Source of the DNA: Bacillota bacterium
Lineage (GTDB): Bacteria; Bacillota_A; Clostridia; Tissierellales; Peptoniphilaceae
Length of the DNA stretch: 32,249 bases
Assembly: GCA_023418535.1 (NCBI GenBank)
Contig: JAEZZN010000005.1
Coordinates: forward strand, 1-32,249
Reading direction: 5' to 3'
Both the position numbers and the translations under genes were made by a program. The notes beneath the pieces were generated by a model. The model searched no databases. It saw only the letters and a program-made list of their open reading frames with translations, and was not told the DNA's origin. The stretch's first letter is position 1; the number at the start of each line of letters is the position of its first letter. This document shows positions 1 through 7,630 of the stretch, one piece after another.

Positions 1-13
1 TTTAGTAAAAAAA

Positions 14-45
14 TTGAAATTTAAATCCATACATTATAATATAAT
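14..45 (+). promoter_or_regulatory. Possible promoter of the cyclophilin gene
   Basis: Two overlapping TATAAT boxes (35-40 and 40-45) lie about 30 bases upstream of the start codon. A ttgaaa at 14-19 could be the -35 box, but the spacing is 15 or 20 bp, which is not ideal. In such AT-rich DNA this is only a weak call. Confidence 0.35.
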
Positions 46-71
46 GAGTATATATTTTAAGTGAGGTATAT

Positions 72-839
72 ATGAAAAAAATTATATTATTATTAATTGT
101 AATATTTTCTTTAGTATCTTGTTCAAACAAGAACTTGGATTCTATAGAAGAAACTAAAGTGGAAACAAAGGAAGAAACTAAAGTAGAAACAAAAGAAGAA
201 AATAAACAAGAAACAAAGGAAACACAAGGAGATAAAATGGGTTTAAACCAAATCGAAGGATTTAGAGAAGGAAATATTAAGGCAAAAATGACTACAAATA
301 TGGGAGAAATGGAAATCATTCTATTTCCAAATGTTGCACCAAAAGCTGTTGAAAACTTCGTTACAAAAGCAAAAGAAGGTTACTATGAAGGTGTTACATT
401 CCATAGAGTAATCGAAGGGTTTATGATACAAGGTGGTGATCCATTAGGTACTGGAACAGGTGGAGAATCTATTTGGGGAAAACCATTTGAAGATGAATTT
501 GACATGAATTATAGACATTTTTATGGTGCTTTATCAATGGCAAATGCAGGACCTTCAACAAACGGTTCACAATTTTTTATAGTTACAGCAAAAGATAATG
601 TTTCAGATGATATAATTTCTCAAATGAATGAAATAGGTGCAGAAGGTGGGTATCCTGAAGATATAGTAAATGCATATAAAGAAAAAGGTGGAGCATATCA
701 TTTAGATGGAAAACATACAGTTTTTGGACAAGTAGTTTCTGGAATGGATGTAGCAGAAAAAATATCTCAAGTTAAAACCAATGAATCAGACAAACCGCTA
801 GATGATGTAGTGATTGAAAAAATAGAAATAGAAGAATAG
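72..839 (+). CDS. Cyclophilin-type peptidyl-prolyl cis-trans isomerase lipoprotein
   Basis: Secreted, membrane-anchored cyclophilin predicted to catalyse cis-trans isomerisation of proline bonds in exported proteins. Residues 1-17 form a lipoprotein signal peptide ending in the lipobox LVSC, with lipidated Cys17. Residues 26-49 are a charged linker of three 8-residue repeats (EETKVETK type). The cyclophilin domain runs from about 70 to 255: [15 protein letters not shown] at about 110-124 includes the catalytic Arg112, [15 protein letters not shown] at about 156-170 is the core signature, and KHTVFGQV follows. An acidic insertion lies between the last two blocks, as in other Gram-positive cyclophilins. 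The gene stands alone and ends in a strong hairpin terminator. The family assignment is very secure; the client proteins are unknown. Confidence 0.95.
   Translation: MKKIILLLIVIFSLVSCSNKNLDSIEETKVETKEETKVETKEENKQETKETQGDKMGLNQIEGFREGNIKAKMTTNMGEMEIILFPNVAPKAVENFVTKAKEGYYEGVTFHRVIEGFMIQGGDPLGTGTGGESIWGKPFEDEFDMNYRHFYGALSMANAGPSTNGSQFFIVTAKDNVSDDIISQMNEIGAEGGYPEDIVNAYKEKGGAYHLDGKHTVFGQVVSGMDVAEKISQVKTNESDKPLDDVVIEKIEIEE
147..218 (+). repeat. Three tandem 24-bp units inside the cyclophilin gene
   Basis: Three consecutive 24-base units encode [16 protein letters not shown] and EENKQETK. The first two differ at few bases and the third is diverged. They form the spacer between the lipid anchor and the enzyme domain. 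In-frame units of this kind can change copy number by slippage without breaking the gene. Confidence 0.85.
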
Positions 840-861
840 AATATAATATTATAAATAAAAT

Positions 862-903
862 AAGGTAGTATTTCAGAATATATCTGAGATACTACCTTTT
901 TCT
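862..903. terminator. Hairpin terminator between convergent genes (family copy 1)
   Basis: The stem 862-876 pairs with 884-898 (15 bp, one G-T pair) around a 7-base loop, followed by a T run on the plus strand. It lies between the cyclophilin gene and the convergent thiT, so it probably ends both transcripts, although the minus-strand T run is weaker. It resembles the hairpins at 23882-23930 and 32123-32170 (ggtagt...tcaga / tctga...actacc). Confidence 0.85.
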
Positions 904-914
904 GATCTATTTTA

Positions 915-1478
915 TTATTGTCTAACCAAAATTCTTTTAAAAGATTGATTTAAAATTATAAGAATTACTACAAATATTAGTATTTCAGGTCCGATATAAG
1001 TAATATTATAAAGGAATGAATTTCTTGCATTTTCAAGTGTAAATATATTTGCTGGATCTACTGCGAAAAATATCATTCCAGATAAGAAATGACATACAAA
1101 TTTTAATAGATAAGCAATGATAATAAATGGAATATAACCTTTAATATCTGATTTGTTTTTTAATACATTTATTCCAGATAGTCCCATAAATGCATAAGCT
1201 AGTGGATAGTCTAAAATATATTGTATTGGTCCTAAAATAGTTCCACCAAATATCATAACAGATAATATCGAATAAACTGCCCCAACTATTATTCCTGATA
1301 CAAAACCCCATCTTATAGCAAATACTATAAGAGGAAGCATACCAAATGATACAGATCCGCCTTGTGGCATTGTAAACAACTTGAACTCTCCTAAAACAAG
1401 AGCAAGAGCAATCATAATACCAGCTTCTACTATCATTTGAGTTGAAAATAAAGTTTTCTTAGCATTATTGTTTTCCAT
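915..1478 (-). CDS. thiT: Thiamine transporter ThiT (ECF substrate-binding S component)
   Basis: Integral membrane S component that binds thiamine and docks to a shared ECF energising module (EcfA, EcfA', EcfT) to import it. No ECF module genes are in this window, as is usual for group II ECF systems. The 187-residue length and about six hydrophobic segments fit the family. Recognisable blocks are MPQGGSVSFGMLPL (about 37-50), ILDYPLAYAFMGLSG (about 88-102) and KFVCHFLSG, whose His corresponds to a thiamine-site residue in ThiT. The start is preceded by ggaggt and lies just downstream of a TPP riboswitch, which independently supports the substrate. The gene is monocistronic and converges on the cyclophilin gene. 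Confidence 0.95.
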   Translation of the reverse strand: MENNNAKKTLFSTQMIVEAGIMIALALVLGEFKLFTMPQGGSVSFGMLPLIVFAIRWGFVSGIIVGAVYSILSVMIFGGTILGPIQYILDYPLAYAFMGLSGINVLKNKSDIKGYIPFIIIAYLLKFVCHFLSGMIFFAVDPANIFTLENARNSFLYNITYIGPEILIFVVILIILNQSFKRILVRQ

Positions 1479-1493
1479 AATACCTCCATAAAT

Positions 1494-1517
1494 AAAAAAA
1501 GACGCTAATATAGCGTC
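1494..1517 (-). terminator. Expression-platform terminator of the TPP riboswitch
   Basis: Read on the minus strand, gacgctatattagcgtc forms a 7-bp stem with a 3-base loop (plus-strand 1501-1517) followed by seven T. The first half of the hairpin (acgctat, plus-strand 1510-1516) is exactly complementary to atagcgt in the aptamer (plus-strand 1532-1538). The terminator and the ligand-free pairing are therefore mutually exclusive. Confidence 0.85.
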
Positions 1518-1594
1518 TTGCCAACTTTCCTACGCTATCATTATATAGATCAGGTCAAGGGTTCTTCTCAGCTTTCGCGCCCCTAGTGACTACC
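1518..1594 (-). promoter_or_regulatory. TPP (THI-box) riboswitch aptamer controlling thiT
   Basis: On the minus strand the conserved TPP elements appear in order: aggggcgc, CTGAGA (plus-strand 1566-1571), aaccc, gacCTGATCT (around 1549-1556) and agcgtaggaaag. When TPP is bound the aptamer is closed, leaving the 1501-1517 hairpin free to end transcription, so thiamine uptake should be switched off in thiamine-replete cells. The motif match is strong and the downstream gene is a thiamine transporter. I could not identify a convincing promoter upstream (plus-strand 1600-1680), although a TATAAT-like box is present on that strand. Confidence 0.95.
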
Positions 1595-1719
1595 TAATCT
1601 TACTATATAATCTGTAAAAATACAAATTATAGAAATAACAATAATAATTAATATTAAGATTGAAAAAATCATAATTTTTACATATTTATCTTTTAGTTTA
1701 TATATAGAATATTCAATTG

Positions 1720-1748
1720 TTGACATATATATATTTTTTGTATATACT
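1720..1748 (+). promoter_or_regulatory. Promoter of the carD operon
   Basis: TTGACA (1720-1725) and TATACT (1743-1748) are separated by exactly 17 bp, a near-consensus vegetative promoter. The predicted transcription start near 1755 leaves a leader of about 46 bases before carD. The rest of the 1595-1800 interval is AT-rich with no other recognisable feature. Confidence 0.75.
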
Positions 1749-1800
1749 TGTAATTTTACATTAATTCTCGATTGGTATATAATTATATTGGGAGGATTAT

Positions 1801-2280
1801 ATGTATAATATAGGCGATAAAATAGTGTATGCAGTACATGGAGCTGGAACAATTGTAGATATTCAAGAGATAGAAATATTAAATAATATAGAGAAATATT
1901 ATATATTACTATTACCAATTAATGATATCAAGATCTCTATACCTGAAAGCGAAATAAATAGTGGTAAAATAAGACCGATTATCACGAAAGCAGAAGGTGA
2001 AAAAGTTATGGAGATTTTAAGATCAGAAAAAACAATGATGTCATCAAATTGGGGTAAAAGATATAGAGAGAATTTAGAACAACTCAAATCAGGTGATATA
2101 TTTGAAATAGCTGACATAGTAAGAAATTTAACTATTTTAGATAACGAAAAAAGTCTCTCAGCATCTGAAAAGAAGATGCTAAATGATGCAAAAAGAGTTA
2201 TGGTATCTGAGCTAGTAATAGTAGGTTCAATAACTAAGGAAGAAGCGTCAGAAATGATAGATGAAGCAATTACACTTTAA
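1801..2280 (+). CDS. CarD/CdnL-family RNA polymerase-binding regulator
   Basis: CarD-family proteins bind the RNA polymerase beta subunit through an N-terminal Tudor-like domain and stabilise open promoter complexes at rRNA and other housekeeping promoters. The N terminus (YNIGDKIVYAVHGAGTIVDI) is the family hallmark, and the next 40 residues (YYILLLPINDIKISIPESEI) complete the RNA polymerase-interaction domain. Residues from about 70 to 159 form the helical DNA-binding part, including a stretch resembling the conserved W-x-x-R region (NWGKRYREN). The 159-residue length is typical. A strong ggaggat site precedes the start. It is first in an operon with a PIN/TRAM gene, a pairing common in Firmicutes. 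Confidence 0.93.
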   Translation: MYNIGDKIVYAVHGAGTIVDIQEIEILNNIEKYYILLLPINDIKISIPESEINSGKIRPIITKAEGEKVMEILRSEKTMMSSNWGKRYRENLEQLKSGDIFEIADIVRNLTILDNEKSLSASEKKMLNDAKRVMVSELVIVGSITKEEASEMIDEAITL

Positions 2281-2289
2281 GGAGGTAGA

Positions 2290-3387
2290 ATGAAAAAATA
2301 TCTACGAATCCTAATGGCAATTGCGGGGCTTGCATTAGGTTATGTTGTAAGTGACATAATATTAGATAGCAATATTGTAAAAATTAATAATGGATATATA
2401 GAAATTGCTATATATACAATTGGAATATTAATTTTTGGTATATTACTGTATTTAATTGCTCCGCCGATTTTTTATAGAATAGAGAAGCTTATTGATAATA
2501 TTGAACGACAAATATTGGACCAACAAAGGAAATTAACACTTATAGGTTTATTGGGAATTATTACTGGAATTATTATTGCGTTTTTATTAAGTTTACCTAT
2601 ATCATTATTAACTTTGTCTCCAATATTTAAAATAATTATTAATATAGTTTCTGTACTAATGTATTATATAATGGCAGTTTTAGGATTTAGATTTGCAATA
2701 AAATATGAATCAGACATTGTTTCAATATTTTCAAGAATGAAAACTAATAAAAATGAAGAAAATTATGATAAAATATCTAAGTCTAGCAATATAAAGACAA
2801 ATAATAAAATTATAGACACATCTGTTTTAATAGATGGAAGGATTAAACAAATTGCTGAAACTGGATTTTTAGAAGGAGACATAGTAATACCTAATTTTGT
2901 ATTAGAAGAGCTTCAATTAATAGCAGATTCAGCGGATGATTTAAAAAGAGAAAGAGGAAGAAGAGGTCTTGATATTGTAAAAGAGTTGCAAAATTCTGAT
3001 ATAATAAATGTTGTAATCGAGAAAAAAGATTACAAAGATCTAAAAGAAGTAGATATTAAATTGCTTAAATTAGCAAATGAATCTAGAGCGATAATAGTTA
3101 CAAATGACTACAATTTAAATAAGTTAGCTAAAGTTCAAAATATTAAAGTTTTAAATATTAATGATTTAGCTAATTCTGTTAAAACTGTAGTTATACCAGG
3201 TGAAAGAATGCTTGTAAATATTATTAAAGAAGGAAAAGAAAAGAAACAAGGTCTTGCCTATCTTGAAGATGGTACTATGATTGTTGTAGAGGAAGGAAAA
3301 GACTTAATTGGTAAGGAAGTTGAAGTAATGGTAACTACTGTTTTACAAACTTCAGCTGGTAAAATGATATTTACTAAAACAGTTTAA
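2290..3387 (+). CDS. YacL-type membrane protein with PIN and TRAM domains
   Basis: Predicted membrane-anchored RNA-processing protein of the YacL family. The first ~140 residues hold four hydrophobic segments (about 5-25, 36-62, 83-106, 115-138). A PIN ribonuclease domain follows (about 173-290) with its acidic metal ligands in place: Asp176 in IIDTSVLIDG, Glu in VLEELQ, Asp in GLDIV and Asp in VTNDYN. A TRAM RNA-binding domain (about 300-365) closes the protein, starting at VVIPGERMLV. The gene begins 9 bases after carD with a consensus ggagg site. In many Firmicutes the next gene is ispD; here it is a DUF1002 gene. The domains are certain; the RNA target is not known. Confidence 0.92.
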   Translation: MKKYLRILMAIAGLALGYVVSDIILDSNIVKINNGYIEIAIYTIGILIFGILLYLIAPPIFYRIEKLIDNIERQILDQQRKLTLIGLLGIITGIIIAFLLSLPISLLTLSPIFKIIINIVSVLMYYIMAVLGFRFAIKYESDIVSIFSRMKTNKNEENYDKISKSSNIKTNNKIIDTSVLIDGRIKQIAETGFLEGDIVIPNFVLEELQLIADSADDLKRERGRRGLDIVKELQNSDIINVVIEKKDYKDLKEVDIKLLKLANESRAIIVTNDYNLNKLAKVQNIKVLNINDLANSVKTVVIPGERMLVNIIKEGKEKKQGLAYLEDGTMIVVEEGKDLIGKEVEVMVTTVLQTSAGKMIFTKTV

Positions 3388-3396
3388 GGAGAAAAT

Positions 3397-4557
3397 ATGA
3401 AGAAAAATGTAATTAGAGTAGTAGCGTTGATTATAGCGGTACTATTACTAGTAGGAACATTAGGATCAGTTATTAATTTAGTAAGAGCTGAATCACTTGA
3501 TATAAACAAAGGTGTATATGTATACGGAGCCGGTTTAACTCAAGAAGAAGCAGAAGAAACAAAAACTTTATTAGGAATAGAAGATAAAAACATAGGATAT
3601 ATTAGAATAAAGGGAGAAGATTCTCTTAAATATATTAATGAAAACAACAATGATTCCCAAATGATTTCATCTATTTTCGCAAAGAAAAATAATGATGATG
3701 TAGTTAGGGTTGAAGTTATGACTCCTCTTATGATTACGGATGTAAGTTCATTACAGTATTCTAATGCTGCTATTACAGCAGGTGTTAAAGGATTAGATAT
3801 TAAGGTTGCATCAGTTACTCAAGTTACGGGGACATCAGCATTAACAGGTGTATATAAACTTATGGAAGTATTAGGTCAAGAAGTTGATACTGAGAGAACA
3901 AAAGCTGCTAATGAAGAAATAGAAACTATAAATGTCATAGCTAAAGAACATAAAGATGATGAGAACTTTAATAAAGAAGATTTAAATAAAGCCGTAGTTG
4001 AAGGAAAACAACAACTAATCAATATTAAAGAATTAGATGGAAATGTTGTAGCAGAACAAGTTGAAAATGTTACAAATAATGTAATTAAAGATAATAATCT
4101 TCAAAATGTATTAAATAATAATGATGTTCAAAATTTAGTAATGATGTTTACAAACTTTATTAATATTGAAAATTTGAATATTAATGAGACTAAAGATCAA
4201 TTAAATTATTTAAAAGAAAATGCTGCAAATCTTGCAAAAGAAGAACTTAAAAAAGTGAAGGAATTTATAGATACAGATGCTGGAAAAGAATTTATAAATA
4301 ATTTGCAAGGAAGCTTAACAAAAGAAAATTTAGAAGAACTTTTAAATAATGCAAAAGAAGGATTGAATTCTAAAGAAGTTCAAGATGCTTTAAATGGTAT
4401 AAGAGAAAATTTAAATACTGAAAATATTAAAAATTATATAGATGATATATCAGGTCAATTAGGTAATGATGCTGGTGGATTTTTCAATTCAATAACAAAT
4501 TTCTTCAGCAATATATTTGAATCTATTGTTAATTTCTTTAGCAATTTATTCAATTAA
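3397..4557 (+). CDS. Secreted DUF1002-family protein (YpuA-like)
   Basis: Exported protein of unknown function. Residues 1-32 form a signal peptide ending near VRAES. The DUF1002 core (about 33-165) contains GVYVYGAGLTQEEAEETK and a conserved block, VEVMTPLMITDVSSLQYSNA. The rest is long, Asn/Lys/Glu-rich and helical, likely coiled-coil, with repeated segments of the type KENLEELLNN and TENIKNYIDD. The last ~25 residues are a hydrophobic tail with two similar copies, NFFSNIF and NFFSNLF, which look amphipathic and membrane-seeking. It is third in the carD operon, 9 bases after the PIN/TRAM gene. Its role cannot be inferred beyond a likely envelope location. Confidence 0.85.
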   Translation: MKKNVIRVVALIIAVLLLVGTLGSVINLVRAESLDINKGVYVYGAGLTQEEAEETKTLLGIEDKNIGYIRIKGEDSLKYINENNNDSQMISSIFAKKNNDDVVRVEVMTPLMITDVSSLQYSNAAITAGVKGLDIKVASVTQVTGTSALTGVYKLMEVLGQEVDTERTKAANEEIETINVIAKEHKDDENFNKEDLNKAVVEGKQQLINIKELDGNVVAEQVENVTNNVIKDNNLQNVLNNNDVQNLVMMFTNFINIENLNINETKDQLNYLKENAANLAKEELKKVKEFIDTDAGKEFINNLQGSLTKENLEELLNNAKEGLNSKEVQDALNGIRENLNTENIKNYIDDISGQLGNDAGGFFNSITNFFSNIFESIVNFFSNLFN

Positions 4558-4585
4558 CATAAAATTAGTAATATTATAAAATTTA

Positions 4586-4613
4586 TGATATAATATCAAG
4601 GCGTTGATATCAA
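4586..4613 (+). promoter_or_regulatory. Promoter with two palindromes before the L25/Ctc gene
   Basis: An extended -10 box, TGATATAAT (4586-4594), is present with no good -35 box. It is embedded in the perfect inverted repeat TGATAT-A-ATATCA (4586-4598). A second palindrome, TTGATATCAA (4604-4613), follows near the expected transcription start. The arrangement looks like an operator, but short AT palindromes are common here. Confidence 0.5.
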
Positions 4614-4630
4614 TCATCATAGGAGGAATA

Positions 4631-5275
4631 ATGAGCGAATATATATTAAGTGCACAGATTAGAGAAGCAAGTGGATCAAATGCTTCAAAAAAATTAAGAC
4701 AAAAAGAATTAGTTCCTGCAGAACTATACCAAAGAGGTAAAGAAAATATTAGTTTACAAATAGTAGAAAAAGAATTAGATAAGATTGTAAACGAAGCAGG
4801 TACTTCAGCTATTATAAAATTAATGGTAGATGGTGAAGAACACAATGTGTTAATAAGAGATTTCCAAAAGCATCCTTACAAAAATCTATATTTACATGTA
4901 GACTTTTTAGGAGTAAATATGAACGAAGCTATTAAAGTTACAGTTCCAATTGTATTACTTAATAGAGACAATGTTCGTGTACAACCATCAGTATTATTAC
5001 AACAATTAGAAGAAATTGAAATTGAAACATTACCAAAACATATTCCATCACATGTAGAACTTGATGTAGAAAATATGGAATATAATGATTCATTCTTAGT
5101 AAAAGATTTAGATATTAATAATGATGAAAACATCACAGTTTTAACAGATCTTGAAGAACTTATTGTAGTATTACAAGAACCACAAGAAGAAGTTATAGAT
5201 GAAGATGCTGAAGAAGTTGATCCAGCAGATGTTGAAGTAATTGGTGAAAAAGAAGAAGAAGAAACTGAAGAATAA
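4631..5275 (+). CDS. 50S ribosomal protein L25/general stress protein Ctc
   Basis: Two-domain (TL5/Ctc-type) L25 that binds 5S rRNA in the large ribosomal subunit. The N-terminal L25 domain (about 1-95) starts SEYILSAQIREASGSNASKKLR; its second block, LIRDFQKHPYKNLYLHVDFL, includes the conserved 5S-rRNA-facing segment. The C-terminal beta domain (about 100-185) includes VTVPIVLLN and LPKHIPSHVELDVE. A very acidic tail rich in Glu/Asp ends the protein, as in other Firmicutes Ctc proteins. The start at 4631 is chosen because aggagga lies 4-10 bases upstream; an in-frame start 27 bases earlier lacks a ribosome site. The gene is monocistronic, with its own promoter and terminator. In Bacillus subtilis ctc is stress-induced; no sigma-B-like promoter is visible here. 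Confidence 0.95.
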   Translation: MSEYILSAQIREASGSNASKKLRQKELVPAELYQRGKENISLQIVEKELDKIVNEAGTSAIIKLMVDGEEHNVLIRDFQKHPYKNLYLHVDFLGVNMNEAIKVTVPIVLLNRDNVRVQPSVLLQQLEEIEIETLPKHIPSHVELDVENMEYNDSFLVKDLDINNDENITVLTDLEELIVVLQEPQEEVIDEDAEEVDPADVEVIGEKEEEETEE

Positions 5276-5285
5276 TTTTTTACTA

Positions 5286-5319
5286 ACGGCTAAACTTAAA
5301 GTTTAGCTGTTTTATTTTA
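5286..5319 (+). terminator. Terminator after the L25/Ctc gene
   Basis: acggctaaac (5286-5295) pairs with gtttagctgt (5301-5310) around a 5-base loop, with one G-T pair, followed by tttatttt. It lies 10 bases after the stop codon. Confidence 0.85.
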
Positions 5320-5338
5320 AACAAAATTTGTTATTTCT

Positions 5339-5347
5339 TGATATAAT
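5339..5347 (+). promoter_or_regulatory. Extended -10 promoter of the rlmL-like/pgi operon
   Basis: TGATATAAT is an extended -10 box without a recognisable -35. The predicted start near 5354 gives a leader of only about 12 bases, just enough for the ribosome site tggagga. It lies directly after the L25 terminator, where a new promoter is expected. Confidence 0.55.
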
Positions 5348-5365
5348 TATAAATGGAGGATAAGC

Positions 5366-6499
5366 ATGGAAAAAATATTTGATATAGTTATTACTACAGT
5401 TTTTGGCTTAGAATCAGTTGTTAAAAAGGAATGCGAGAAATTAGGATTTGACAATCTTATAGTACAAAATGGAAAAATAGAGTTTAAGGGAAGTCAAAGA
5501 GATATAGTAATAGCTAATTTGTGGCTTAGAAGTGCCGAGAGAGTATTTATTAAACTTATAGAATTTGACGCCTTATCCTATGATGATATTTATGATAATG
5601 TGAATGCTTTTAATTGGGAAGCTTACTTAAGTGAAGATGGAAAATATATAGTTCAAGGCAAATCACAGAAATCAAAAATGCATTCTATTTCGGATAATCA
5701 ATCTATTACTAAAAAATCAATTATTGATAGATTACAAAAAACATATAATAAAAAATGGTTTGATGAAACGGATGAAGAATATAAAATTCATATAAATATA
5801 TTTAATGATAAAGCAACAGTTTTATTAGATACATCAGGAACTGGGTTGCACAAAAGAGGTTATAGAACAAGTCAAAATCAGGCACCTATAAAAGAAACTC
5901 TAGCAGCAGCTTTAGTTCAACTTTCAAATTGGAATGGAGATACTCCATTTGTTGATCTATTTTGCGGATCTGGAACGATTCCTATTGAAGCGGCTTTAAT
6001 AGCTAAAAATATTGCTCCAGGAATTTCTAGAGATTTTGATTTTAATTATTGGAAATTTATAGATAAAAATATATATAAAGAAGAAAAAATTAAAGCATAT
6101 AAATCTATTAATGATAAAAAACTTGATATTATGGGGTTTGATATAGATTATGACGCTGTTCAAATCGCTATTTCAAATTCGATAAACGCTGGTGTAGATG
6201 AAGATATAAAATTTGTTATAAAAGATGTAGCAAAAGTTGGATTAAAAAATAATTTTGGTACAATAATATCTAACCCACCATATGGTGAGAGAATGGGTGA
6301 TGAAGATACTTTAAATCATATTTATAAGACATTATCAATTTTGCACAAAAAATTAACCACATGGTCGTTTTATTATGTAACAGCTGATAAAAGTTTTGAA
6401 ATAAATATTGATGCCTTAAGTGATAAAAAAAGAAAATTATATAATGGTAGAATTGAAGTAGATTATTATCAGTATTATGGTCCAAATCTATTGATTTAG
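5366..6499 (+). CDS. THUMP-domain class I rRNA (guanine-N2)-methyltransferase, RlmL/YpsC-like
   Basis: SAM-dependent RNA methyltransferase of the RlmL N-terminal (YpsC) family, which methylates guanine N2 in 23S rRNA. An N-terminal ferredoxin-like segment and THUMP RNA-binding domain occupy about 1-160. The Rossmann methyltransferase domain follows, with SAM motif I VDLFCGSGTIPIEAA (about 196-210), an acidic motif II at GFDID (about 257-261) and the catalytic NPPY (303-306) in SNPPYGERMGDED. The 377-residue length fits single-activity YpsC-type enzymes, not the fused RlmKL of gamma-proteobacteria. It is first in a five-gene operon. The exact target base is inferred from the family. Confidence 0.92.
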   Translation: MEKIFDIVITTVFGLESVVKKECEKLGFDNLIVQNGKIEFKGSQRDIVIANLWLRSAERVFIKLIEFDALSYDDIYDNVNAFNWEAYLSEDGKYIVQGKSQKSKMHSISDNQSITKKSIIDRLQKTYNKKWFDETDEEYKIHINIFNDKATVLLDTSGTGLHKRGYRTSQNQAPIKETLAAALVQLSNWNGDTPFVDLFCGSGTIPIEAALIAKNIAPGISRDFDFNYWKFIDKNIYKEEKIKAYKSINDKKLDIMGFDIDYDAVQIAISNSINAGVDEDIKFVIKDVAKVGLKNNFGTIISNPPYGERMGDEDTLNHIYKTLSILHKKLTTWSFYYVTADKSFEINIDALSDKKRKLYNGRIEVDYYQYYGPNLLI

Positions 6500-6507
6500 G
6501 AGTTTTT

Positions 6508-7629
6508 ATGCCAAATAAATTAAGAATAGAAAATTTTACAAGATTAACAGAAGGAGTTAATTTTAGATTTTTAGATTCCATGGATGATTTGGTTAGAATT
6601 AGAGATGGAAATGGTGAAATTCTTTTTGAAAATAAATCAATGCGAAATATTGTTTCTGAAATGATTAAAGATGATAAAAGGGTTGTTCGTTCAGCAGAAA
6701 TGTTTTTTGAACTCTATAGTGGAGATATCAAATCTAAAGTTACTATGGAAAGAGAAGTAGAAATATTTGGAAAATTATATGCTGTTAAGGCTTCTCCTAT
6801 ATTTGATAAAGAAAGTATAGTTGAGGGATATATTGAGGTATACAGAGATATATCACTTGAAAGAAGCATTACCAAGCAACTATATAATACAAATAGAAAA
6901 ATATATAATGATATTTTACTTGCAAAAAATATTCAAAAAAGTATATTACCTAAGGTGAAAAATTTTCAAAATTTAGAATTTGAATGGTCACATATTGCTT
7001 CAGAAGATTTATCAGGCGATTTATTTGATATAGTAGAAATTGATGAAAATAGGGTAGGTATATATATTGCCGACGTCGTTGGTCATGGCATATCAGCATC
7101 TATAATGACGATGTTTATTAGACAAAGTATGAGGCGAATCTTACAGGAAAATCACAAATTAAATCCTGAGGAAGCAATACTTGAATTAAAAGAGATGTTT
7201 AAACAATTAGATTTAGATATAAATCAATATTTTAGTATAGTTTATATGTTGATTGATTTAAGTGAGAATATGGTTAGTTATGTAAATGCAGGCCATAATT
7301 GTATGCCTATATTATTTAATGATAAACGAATTGCAATTATGCATAACAAAGGAAAATTAATATCAAATTTATTTGAAAATGTAAGTTATAATCAAAAAAA
7401 TATTAAATTTAACGAAGGTGATAAAATTTTATTATATACTGATGGATTAACAGATACTCAAAATTTTAGAAATCAGTACTTTGATGAAAATAAATTAATA
7501 AAATGGATTCAAGAAAATAAAAATGAAGATAATATTGTTGAAAAATTAGTAAAAGAATTAGAAACATTCAGAGAATTTGAACAAAATGATGATATAGCAA
7601 TTTTATTAATAAAAAAGAAGGGAATGTAA
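6508..7629 (+). CDS. PAS-like sensor with SpoIIE/RsbU-type PP2C phosphatase domain
   Basis: Predicted Ser/Thr phosphatase of the SpoIIE/RsbU class, which usually dephosphorylates an anti-anti-sigma (STAS) protein in a partner-switch. Residues about 18-122 form a PAS-like domain ([20 protein letters not shown] to [12 protein letters not shown]). A helical linker (about 123-150, with [11 protein letters not shown]) joins the phosphatase domain (about 155-373). Metal-binding motifs are intact: LSGD with Asp171, ADVVGHG (188-194), [15 protein letters not shown] and [10 protein letters not shown]. There is no transmembrane segment, so it should be cytosolic. It lies 8 bases after the methyltransferase gene and 1 base before pgi. 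No STAS protein, anti-sigma kinase or sigma factor is in the window, so its partner is encoded elsewhere. Confidence 0.9.
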   Translation: MPNKLRIENFTRLTEGVNFRFLDSMDDLVRIRDGNGEILFENKSMRNIVSEMIKDDKRVVRSAEMFFELYSGDIKSKVTMEREVEIFGKLYAVKASPIFDKESIVEGYIEVYRDISLERSITKQLYNTNRKIYNDILLAKNIQKSILPKVKNFQNLEFEWSHIASEDLSGDLFDIVEIDENRVGIYIADVVGHGISASIMTMFIRQSMRRILQENHKLNPEEAILELKEMFKQLDLDINQYFSIVYMLIDLSENMVSYVNAGHNCMPILFNDKRIAIMHNKGKLISNLFENVSYNQKNIKFNEGDKILLYTDGLTDTQNFRNQYFDENKLIKWIQENKNEDNIVEKLVKELETFREFEQNDDIAILLIKKKGM

Positions 7630-7630
7630 A

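Noticed and set aside
1583..1918. Minus-strand open frame of 111 codons over the TPP riboswitch and the start of carD
   Set aside because: Low-complexity Tyr/Ile-rich translation overlapping a clear riboswitch, a promoter and a real gene.
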